Shown piece after piece: positions 1 to 5,545 of a DNA stretch of 7,240 bases (position 1 is its first letter; each line of letters starts with the position of its first letter). The stretch is from a candidate division WOR-1 bacterium RIFOXYB2_FULL_48_7 (lineage in GTDB: Bacteria > Margulisbacteria > WOR-1 > O2-12-FULL-45-9 > XYB2-FULL-48-7): contig MEUF01000035.1 in NCBI GenBank assembly GCA_001771615.1, forward strand, positions 1 to 7,240, written 5' to 3'. Below the pieces are notes generated by a model that saw only the letters and a list, made by a program, of their open reading frames with translations, searched no databases and had not been told where the DNA came from. Made by a program: the position numbers and the translations under genes.

Positions 1-608
1 AGATCCTCTCTCCTGACGAACTCAAAGCCCTCTCCACCGTACCGATCGGAGAGAATATCTTTTTTGCCAATCTGAGCCGGACCAGACAAAACCTGTCACG
101 AGTCGTCGCCATAAAAAGCCTGCACGTCTGGCGCATCCCCCCCAGCACCATTTTAATTAAAATAAGCGAAAGAACGCCGATGGCGGTTCTGGTTACCAAA
201 GGACGTTCGGCAATTATTGACGATGATGGTTATATTTTAAACAAGATTTCCGGCCTGACCCTGAATATCCCCAATGTCACCGACCTGCCGGTCTTTTCCG
301 GCTTCAGCTCCAAAGAAGTCAACGGCGCAGACCGGATTGATCCAAAAATCACCAAATTGATCAAAGACCTGATGGAAGAGCTGGCCCCGCTTTTGGGGAA
401 CCGCCAGCTGCAGCTTGATACCGGCGGCATGAGAAATATCAGTTTTCTATTAAATGACATCTTACGGGTCAAGATCGGCCGCAATGAAGCAATCAAGACC
501 AAGATGGCGGTGTTTAAAAGATTACTGCCGGTCATCGAAGGGCGCTGGATCCTGGTGGAATATATCGATGTCCGCTATCCTGATGTGCCAGTCATCAAAT
601 ACAAGTAA
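1..608 (+). CDS. ftsQ: Cell division protein FtsQ/DivIB, 3' part (N-terminus outside window)
   Basis: This is the C-terminal 201 residues of a protein whose reading frame is open from the left edge (first whole codon at base 3) to TAA at 606-608. FtsQ is a single-pass inner-membrane protein that links early and late divisome proteins through its periplasmic domain. The fragment opens inside the POTRA domain: PIGENIFFANL at fragment residues 14-24, then IKSLHVWRIPPSTILIKISERTP at about 37-59 (Arg-x-x-Pro and Glu-Arg-x-Pro are family hallmarks), then the IDDDGYIL strand at 72-79. The end, with IDVRYPDVPVIKYK, matches the FtsQ beta domain, whose usual closing motif is a 'DvRyp' strand. The ATG at 180 is internal to the POTRA domain and is not the gene start. 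The cytoplasmic tail and membrane helix must lie upstream. The next gene is ftsZ, not ftsA. Family call is firm; FtsQ rather than DivIB is a naming choice. Confidence 0.88.
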   Translation, partial: ILSPDELKALSTVPIGENIFFANLSRTRQNLSRVVAIKSLHVWRIPPSTILIKISERTPMAVLVTKGRSAIIDDDGYILNKISGLTLNIPNVTDLPVFSGFSSKEVNGADRIDPKITKLIKDLMEELAPLLGNRQLQLDTGGMRNISFLLNDILRVKIGRNEAIKTKMAVFKRLLPVIEGRWILVEYIDVRYPDVPVIKYK

Positions 609-632
609 GAGACAAAAAAACCACGGTAGTTA

Positions 633-659
633 TTGATTTTTCTGCAGATATGCTACAAT
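633..659 (+). promoter_or_regulatory. Putative extended -10 promoter for ftsZ
   Basis: The 84-base gap between ftsQ and ftsZ contains TGCTACAAT at 651-659, an extended -10 element (TGn followed by TACAAT, five of six matches to TATAAT). Possible -35 hexamers are TTGATT at 633-638 (15-base spacer) or TTATTG at 630-635 (18-base spacer). Transcription would begin near 666, giving a leader of about 27 bases that contains the ftsZ ribosome site. No terminator hairpin separates ftsQ from this point, so read-through from upstream is also likely. The prediction rests on consensus matching only. Confidence 0.45.
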
Positions 660-681
660 ATTGTCGCAAGACGTAGTACAC

Positions 682-686
682 GGAGG
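682..686 (+). promoter_or_regulatory. Ribosome binding site of ftsZ
   Basis: GGAGG lies six bases before the ATG at 693. It is the only strong Shine-Dalgarno sequence correctly placed before a gene in this window. It decides the start: the in-frame TTG at 633 would add 20 residues with no family counterpart and would overlap the promoter. Confidence 0.85.
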
Positions 687-692
687 TTTAAA

Positions 693-1748
693 ATGATAGG
701 AAATGACGGTCAGAGTTTTGCCACGATAAAGGTAATCGGCATCGGCGGCGGCGGGACAAACGCGGTCAATCGCATGATTAGCTCTGGTGTCAAAGGGGTC
801 GAATTTTGGGCAGCCAATACCGACCTGCAAGCCCTGACTGTATCTTTAGCCGACCATAAACTCCAACTAGGACTAAAGTTAACTCGCGGCCTGGGAGCCG
901 GCTCCAATCCGGAAGTTGGACAAAAAGCGGCCGAAGAAAGCCGGGAAGACATTAAGCTGGCCCTGGAAGGGGCGGATATGGTTTTCTTAACCGCCGGCAT
1001 GGGTGGCGGCACGGGGACCGGCGCCTCACCGGTAATTGCCGAAGTTGCCAAAGAGCTGGGCTGTTTGACCGTCGGTGTCGTGACTAAACCATTTCGTTTT
1101 GAAGGCCCGGTCCGCATTTCACAGGCAGAAGCCGGGATCGCCTTATTACGGGAAAAAGTCGACGCCTTGATCGTTATCCCCAATGACAAATTGCTCCAGG
1201 TTGTGGAAAGAAAAACCTCAATTATCGAGGCTTTCAAAATTGCCGATGATGTCCTGCGGCAGGGAGTCAAAGGGGTCTCCGACCTGATCACTGTCCCCGG
1301 GTTGATCAACCTTGATTTTGCCGACGTCAGGACAATTATGTTTGAAGCCGGTTCCGCCATGATGGGGATTGGCACTGGTTCGGGAGAAAATCGGGCCGTT
1401 GAGGCAGCCGAGGCAGCCATCTCTTCCCCTCTCCTGGAAGAAACCATTACCGGCGCAAAAGGGATAATTTTTAATGTTACCGGCGGCTCCGACCTGACCC
1501 TGTACGAGGTCAATGAAGCGGCCGAAGTCATCTATAATGCCGGCGACCCGGATGCCAATATTATTTTTGGCGCCACAATCGACGAAAAACTGCAAGGGGA
1601 TGTCGTCGTAACTGTCGTTGCCACCGGCTTTCGCTCCTCGCCTAAAAAGGAAAAAGAGGCCCTGCCATTTATGCGTCCAAAGACTGTCGCCGCGCCAACC
1701 AGCAAAGGGGAACGTGACCATATCGAACTCCCCCCATTTATGCGCTAA
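693..1748 (+). CDS. ftsZ: Cell division GTPase FtsZ
   Basis: FtsZ is the tubulin-like GTPase that polymerises into the cytoplasmic Z ring and recruits the divisome. The protein is 351 residues, shorter than the 380-400 usual for the family. Visible motifs are the nucleotide-binding IGIGGGGTNAVNRM at 15-28, NTD at 42-44, the RGLGAGSNPEVG loop at 65-76, the tubulin signature GGGTGTG at 104-110, KPFRFEG at 132-138, and the catalytic T7 loop NLDFAD at 206-211, all intact. The GTPase body ends near 313 with VVATGF. Only 38 residues follow, so the disordered linker is very short. The C-terminus ends in ELPPFMR, corresponding to the conserved peptide that binds membrane anchors, and a near copy, EALPFMR, occurs at 322-328. 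Small oddities are Ala41 (AANTD, usually AVNTD) and Ser71 in the glycine loop. The start is fixed by GGAGG at 682-686. The gene follows ftsQ without ftsA and abuts marC. Confidence 0.98.
   Translation: MIGNDGQSFATIKVIGIGGGGTNAVNRMISSGVKGVEFWAANTDLQALTVSLADHKLQLGLKLTRGLGAGSNPEVGQKAAEESREDIKLALEGADMVFLTAGMGGGTGTGASPVIAEVAKELGCLTVGVVTKPFRFEGPVRISQAEAGIALLREKVDALIVIPNDKLLQVVERKTSIIEAFKIADDVLRQGVKGVSDLITVPGLINLDFADVRTIMFEAGSAMMGIGTGSGENRAVEAAEAAISSPLLEETITGAKGIIFNVTGGSDLTLYEVNEAAEVIYNAGDPDANIIFGATIDEKLQGDVVVTVVATGFRSSPKKEKEALPFMRPKTVAAPTSKGERDHIELPPFMR
1665..1744 (+). repeat. Direct 11-base repeat encoding twin PFMR peptides in the FtsZ tail
   Basis: CCATTTATGCG occurs at 1665-1675 and again at 1734-1744, 69 bases apart and therefore in the same reading frame. 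Both copies encode Pro-Phe-Met-Arg, first at residues 325-328 and then at the extreme C-terminus 348-351. Codon identity between the two copies suggests a recent local duplication or strong constraint, though 11 bases is short. Confidence 0.7.
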
Positions 1749-2336
1749 ATGGAAAGCCTGCTGATAAGTTTCCTGAAGTCGGTCATCGCCCTGTTTATTA
1801 TCACGGATGCACCGGGCAATCTGCCGTTTTTTATCGGTCTAACTGAAGAGCTGCCCAAACCGGAAAAAAGAAAAGTTTTTGCTACGGCCATTCTGACCGG
1901 TTTTATCATGCTGGTTATATTTCTCTTTGCCGGCATGGCCATTCTTGACCTGTTCAATGTCACCCTTAACGATTTTAAAATCGCCGGCGGCATTTTGCTC
2001 TTCTGGATTGCCATAGAGATCATGCTGCGGGGACGGGTAAATTTTGAGCACAAAGAAGATGTTGGCGTTGTCCCGCTCGGTTCGCCGCTGCTAGTCGGGC
2101 CGGGAGCCATCACCACCTCGCTGGTCTTGCTGCAACAATACGGTTTCTTTGTTGTGGGAGCGGCCATCCTGACCACCTTTTGCCTGATCTGGCTGATCTT
2201 GCATTTTGCCGATGATATTTACCGTTTCCTGGGAAAAAACGGCTCCCTGATTATGACCAAGATTGCCGCCATCCTGATCGCCGCCATTGCAGTCCAATAT
2301 ATCAGGCAGGGCTTGATGGCCCTGATCAGCAACTGA
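1749..2336 (+). CDS. MarC-family (UPF0056) integral membrane protein
   Basis: This 195-residue protein belongs to the MarC family of six-helix inner-membrane proteins. Their transported substrate is not established, and the old link of E. coli MarC to multiple antibiotic resistance was not upheld. Diagnostic stretches are TDAPGNLPFFIGLT at 19-32 (family usually D-P-x-G-N-x-P), FKIAGGILLFWIAIEIML at 76-93, and VPLGSPLLVGPGAITT at 108-123, the most conserved segment. Hydrophobic segments lie at about 4-26, 45-66, 76-93, 107-127, 130-153 and 168-190. There is no cleavable signal peptide. The ATG begins on the base right after the ftsZ stop codon, and no Shine-Dalgarno site precedes it, so translation is probably coupled to ftsZ. 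The proline in the first motif is shifted by one position relative to the common form. Length is normal for the family. A role in division is not implied by the family; only the position suggests co-expression. Confidence 0.92.
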   Translation: MESLLISFLKSVIALFIITDAPGNLPFFIGLTEELPKPEKRKVFATAILTGFIMLVIFLFAGMAILDLFNVTLNDFKIAGGILLFWIAIEIMLRGRVNFEHKEDVGVVPLGSPLLVGPGAITTSLVLLQQYGFFVVGAAILTTFCLIWLILHFADDIYRFLGKNGSLIMTKIAAILIAAIAVQYIRQGLMALISN

Positions 2337-2338
2337 CC

Positions 2339-3820
2339 ATGAACCTTGCCCGCCTGACTCCCCGGAAAACAGTTGTCTATTCGCTGGTCACAGCCGCCAT
2401 GACGGCCCTCTTTTTCATCTTGATCCTGGTCGGGCAATATTATTTTACCGGGCTCACCGGTTACAGCTCGCTCTGGGTCAGCGGCCTGATCGCTTTTGTC
2501 GTCGCTTTTTTCTTCCAACCGTTGCGCGACCTGGTCCAAAAGTTTGTGGATTTTATTTTTTTTCGTTCCCGCTATGATTATCAAAACCTGCTTAACAAAT
2601 TCAGCCAGGCTTTTGGGCGGCCGCGCTCCAACCTGGATAAATTTTCCCAGGTCCTCCCCTATCTGCTGCATAAATCGATGAACTTATCCGGCATTTCGGT
2701 CATGGTCTTGGACCGCCAACTCAATCAATATGTGGTCAGGGCCGGTGAAGGGGAAGGCAGTACTATCATCCATAAAGAGATCTCAACTAAGTCTGCCTTG
2801 ATCGAGGAAATGCTTTTCACCAAAAGAGAGCTCGATCGCAACCATTTGGCGTCAATCCTGCAAACGGACAAGACCTTGCGCCCGGAATTGCGCGCCCGTT
2901 ACCAGGAGATCGTCCAGGCTATGGATGACCTGAAATCAGCCCTAATCATTCCCTGCATTTCGGAAAGTGATTACTTCAACAAGCCGACACTGATTTCAAC
3001 CATCAATATGGGAAGGAAATTATCTGATGAAAGCTATTCGATTGAAGACATTGAATTCCTAAAAACCCTGGCCAATCAGGCGGCCGCGACAATCGAATAT
3101 ACTTTTATCTTTGAAGACCTGAAAAAAACCACGGAGCAGATGATCAAAAATGAAAAATTAGCCGCTCTGGGGACAACGGTGGCCGGAATTGCCCATGAGT
3201 TGAAAAACCCGTTAAGCTATCTCTCCATAGTGGCTGAAACCCTCCCCCAAAGCTGGGACAACGAAAAATTCAGGGAAAGTGTCGGCAAGCTGTTCCCATC
3301 AGAAGTCGAACGGATGAAACTAATTATCGAGGGGCTCTCTGACTATTCAAAAAGCCATGAACTCCGCCTGGAGCCGACTGACCTGAGCACGGTCTTGGAC
3401 AAAGTTGCGGCCATACTCGGCTATGAGTTCAAAAAAAATAATATCTGCCTGGAAAAGAATTATGAGCAAGGAGACGGCGAACGCCCGTTTGCCCTGGCAG
3501 ATAAACACCGGATTGTGCAGGTCTTTATGAACCTGATCAACAACGCTGTCCAGGCTATCGGCCCAAATGGCGGGACAATCACTTTGTCGGCACAGATTAC
3601 AGATAAAAATGTACTTATTGCCATCCAGGATACTGGCCCTGGCATGTCACCGGAACTCCTTAACAAGATATTTGATCCCTTCTTCACCACCAAGGAACAA
3701 GGGACCGGCCTGGGCCTGTCCATCACCCGCAAAATTGTTGAAGAGCATAAGGGATCAATTGATATTACCAGCCAGGTTGGGCAAGGGACCACCTTTACAA
3801 TTTTGCTCCCCCGGCCATAA
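2339..3820 (+). CDS. Membrane-bound sensor histidine kinase with GAF-like domain
   Basis: This 493-residue protein has the layout of a two-component sensor that autophosphorylates on histidine and passes the phosphate to a response regulator. Two membrane helices lie at about 12-36 and 44-60 with almost no extracytoplasmic loop, so the signal is probably sensed in the membrane or cytoplasm. A charged linker (RDLVQKFVDFIFFRSRYDY, 63-81) leads to a GAF-like domain at about 95-260. The dimerisation helix carries the phospho-acceptor in AHELKNPL (His286). The ATPase domain shows the N box NLINNAVQAI (Asn402), the G1 box DTGPGM at 431-436, the F box FDPFFTTK at 445-452 and the G2 box GTGLGLS at 455-461, all complete, so the enzyme should be active. 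HELKNPL resembles NtrB/ZraS-type kinases. The ATG lies two bases after the marC stop and has no Shine-Dalgarno site, consistent with coupling. No response regulator gene is adjacent. GAF rather than PAS is inferred from length and strand pattern only. Confidence 0.93.
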   Translation: MNLARLTPRKTVVYSLVTAAMTALFFILILVGQYYFTGLTGYSSLWVSGLIAFVVAFFFQPLRDLVQKFVDFIFFRSRYDYQNLLNKFSQAFGRPRSNLDKFSQVLPYLLHKSMNLSGISVMVLDRQLNQYVVRAGEGEGSTIIHKEISTKSALIEEMLFTKRELDRNHLASILQTDKTLRPELRARYQEIVQAMDDLKSALIIPCISESDYFNKPTLISTINMGRKLSDESYSIEDIEFLKTLANQAAATIEYTFIFEDLKKTTEQMIKNEKLAALGTTVAGIAHELKNPLSYLSIVAETLPQSWDNEKFRESVGKLFPSEVERMKLIIEGLSDYSKSHELRLEPTDLSTVLDKVAAILGYEFKKNNICLEKNYEQGDGERPFALADKHRIVQVFMNLINNAVQAIGPNGGTITLSAQITDKNVLIAIQDTGPGMSPELLNKIFDPFFTTKEQGTGLGLSITRKIVEEHKGSIDITSQVGQGTTFTILLPRP

Positions 3821-3862
3821 ATCTCAACTGAAATTATCCTAATAATCCACTGATAACTACTC

Positions 3863-5503
3863 GTGACAACCGTTCAGTTAAACCAAGCTCGCGGATATAT
3901 GCGCGGGTTACGCCCGCCGGCCGACCAAAGAAGGCCGGACCGGCTGGAGGTCATCAGGTCGGCCGCTTTTCGCACCCAATTTGTCGAGCCGATTTGTGAA
4001 GCGGCCCGGTTGGGCGGACCTGTCAGACTGGCGGCCCAATTTGCCGAAAGGGAAGCAGAGCTGCTGCTTGACCAGGGGGCGCTCCGCACAACTTTACTGG
4101 AAGACACTTTAAAACTGGCCCCGATGATGAGGCAACGGGGGTTAAAAAGTTTATTATTTACTTATTCCCCGCAAATGGCGGACGAACTTATTGATACCTT
4201 AACCAGATTAGCTGAAGGACAGTTATTGCTAACTCAATCCGGAGTTGAATTATTTACAAGTGAATCAACTCAAACCCCGGTGCATTTTGTTCCCGGTTAT
4301 AATCGCAACCCCATCGCTATTGAAGATTGGCAACAGCTCCTGGCGACAGCCACGACCGAGGAAGCGCCAGGGCTCGTTCGGATGTTTAATAACCAGGTTG
4401 ATAAAAACATCCCACCGGAAAGGGTAGATTCACTTTATCTGCCACCATTGTTAGCCTGCACCCGGACTTTCTATGATAGCGGAAGCGGTATCACGGCGGC
4501 CAAAGCTATCTGGCTTGCAGTCATTGCCGGTTATAAAACCATAGAAAGAAGAGAGCAGTTATTTGGCTTAGCTATTGAGTTGCTGCCGCAAGACAGCTCT
4601 ACCGCGCAAGAACTCCTGATCGCTCTCTATCGCGATCGCTGGCTAACCGGCCGGTATCTGATTGAGAGGGTTGCTGAGTTCTGTTTTTCTGCAAGCGAAA
4701 CAGAGCTTGGTTTGGCGTTATTAAGGATGATATTAAATCATTTGCCATTGACCAGGGCGGATCTGTTCTTTCTAGAAAAGGAGGTGACTGACATTGCCAG
4801 CACTCTGTGCGGCATCAGCCAGCGAACGGTGTCTGAAAAAATTGATATTGGAACAGCTTTTGCCATCTATTTACTATTGCTAGAAAGCGCCATCAGCGAA
4901 GAGACAAAATTAATTGTTTTGAATAAAGTTTTTAAAGCTTATAAGCTTAACAGGCAAGCAGCCAGCCAAGTAAGAGCCCTTCATGACTTGGATCCCGAAC
5001 ACTCTCCTTACGCCGCGGCATTAACCGCATATATTCTATTATTGGAAACAAACGACCAGGCAAGAAGGTTCATCGAGCATTCCCCCTTCAAAGAGCATAT
5101 ATTGCTGGCTGACTGCCGGATTTCGCTGGCCCGTCGCGCCAGACAATATAAGCAGGCCTTAAGCCTTTGCGACGCTGCTTTAGCTGAATTAGCTCTCGCT
5201 TCTTATACCCAAAAAAAATACCTTATGACCAGCGTTGCCGCCAGCAAATTGTTCTGCTTATGGTTCTCAAGGTCGGACACAGAGGAGTGCAATCGGAATA
5301 TTTTAGCTGAACTTCAAGGCTTAGTTAGTTATTTTGATCGGCTCGGCATGACCCTTCCCCCCGGCGCACTGTTGATCGAAGCCTATCTGCTCGAGGTCCA
5401 GGGAAAAATCACCGAAGCGAAAGAAGTTGCCAGGCAACTTGCCGTCCAGTTTCCAAGAAATCATAAGGTCAGGGATTTTTTAGATAAATATCCCGATAGT
5501 TAA
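3863..5503 (+). CDS. Uncharacterised 546-residue helical-repeat (TPR-like) protein
   Basis: I do not recognise this gene. The frame is intact and of normal coding character. The predicted protein has no signal peptide and no membrane segment, so it should be cytoplasmic. It looks almost wholly alpha-helical, rich in Leu, Ala and Glu. The last 45 residues (IEAYLLEVQGKITEAKEVARQ and following) have the spacing of a tetratricopeptide repeat, and YKQALSLCDAALAELALASY in the C-terminal quarter resembles another. The N-terminal part holds a segment RGLKSLLFTYSPQMADELID at about residues 90-109, reminiscent of the helical leader regions of some HD-domain regulators, but no HD or other catalytic motif follows. 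A protein-interaction scaffold is the cautious reading. The start is GTG at 3863, because an in-frame stop lies at 3854-3856. The next in-frame ATG is at 3899 (residue 13). Neither has a Shine-Dalgarno site, so the exact start is uncertain. A 42-base AT-rich gap separates it from the kinase, so co-transcription is possible. Confidence 0.85.
   Translation: MTTVQLNQARGYMRGLRPPADQRRPDRLEVIRSAAFRTQFVEPICEAARLGGPVRLAAQFAEREAELLLDQGALRTTLLEDTLKLAPMMRQRGLKSLLFTYSPQMADELIDTLTRLAEGQLLLTQSGVELFTSESTQTPVHFVPGYNRNPIAIEDWQQLLATATTEEAPGLVRMFNNQVDKNIPPERVDSLYLPPLLACTRTFYDSGSGITAAKAIWLAVIAGYKTIERREQLFGLAIELLPQDSSTAQELLIALYRDRWLTGRYLIERVAEFCFSASETELGLALLRMILNHLPLTRADLFFLEKEVTDIASTLCGISQRTVSEKIDIGTAFAIYLLLLESAISEETKLIVLNKVFKAYKLNRQAASQVRALHDLDPEHSPYAAALTAYILLLETNDQARRFIEHSPFKEHILLADCRISLARRARQYKQALSLCDAALAELALASYTQKKYLMTSVAASKLFCLWFSRSDTEECNRNILAELQGLVSYFDRLGMTLPPGALLIEAYLLEVQGKITEAKEVARQLAVQFPRNHKVRDFLDKYPDS
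4632..4639. repeat. HIP1-type palindrome GCGATCGC, copy 1
   Basis: This is an exact match to the octameric palindrome that is highly iterated in many cyanobacterial genomes. It lies within the unknown 546-residue gene and encodes part of Tyr-Arg-Asp-Arg. A second copy is at 6869-6876. Chance occurrence of one copy is quite possible. Confidence 0.4.
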
Positions 5504-5528
5504 TCCTCTACCCGCCGGCTCATTTTTT

Positions 5529-5537
5529 TGATAAAAT
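5529..5537 (+). promoter_or_regulatory. Putative extended -10 promoter for ileS, possibly leaderless
   Basis: TGATAAAAT is an extended -10 element (TGn followed by TAAAAT), preceded directly by a run of seven T at 5523-5529. No good -35 hexamer is seen, which is tolerated with an extended -10. Transcription would start near 5544-5545, one or two bases before the ATG at 5546. No Shine-Dalgarno site is present, which agrees with a leaderless message. There is also no room for a T-box leader. Consensus-based only. Confidence 0.4.
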
Positions 5538-5545
5538 AGTCAATA

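Noticed and set aside
180..608. Separate 142-residue gene starting at ATG 180
   Set aside because: The frame continues upstream to the window edge with clear FtsQ POTRA sequence, so the ATG is internal.
633..692. Upstream TTG start for ftsZ giving 20 more residues
   Set aside because: The extension overlaps the promoter-like element, has no family-like sequence, and the ATG at 693 has a well-placed GGAGG.
710..1531. Long minus-strand open frame of 273 codons opposite ftsZ
   Set aside because: It lies wholly antisense to a certain gene, its product is low-complexity in Ser, Pro and Thr, and it has no ribosome site. It is a codon-bias shadow.
3821..3862. Promoter between the kinase and the unknown gene
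   Set aside because: The AT-rich gap has weak hexamer matches only (for example TATCCT and TAACTA) with poor spacing, so I did not list it as a feature.
4794..4890. Small nested gene after the internal Shine-Dalgarno sequence
   Set aside because: The frame is only about 29 codons, starts with TTG, and gives no recognisable peptide. I kept the site as a finding, not as a gene.
5504..5530. Rho-independent terminator at the seven-T run before ileS
   Set aside because: GCCGGC before the T run is a self-palindrome without a loop, and no stem with flanking arms can be formed.
5504..5545. T-box riboswitch upstream of ileS
   Set aside because: The gap is only 42 bases, far too short for specifier and antiterminator stems, and no T-box core sequence is present.
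3821..5545. Equal 42-base gaps on both sides of the unknown gene, as a sign of cassette insertion
   Set aside because: The two gaps share only a short TGATAA and no direct or inverted repeats, so equal length is coincidence.
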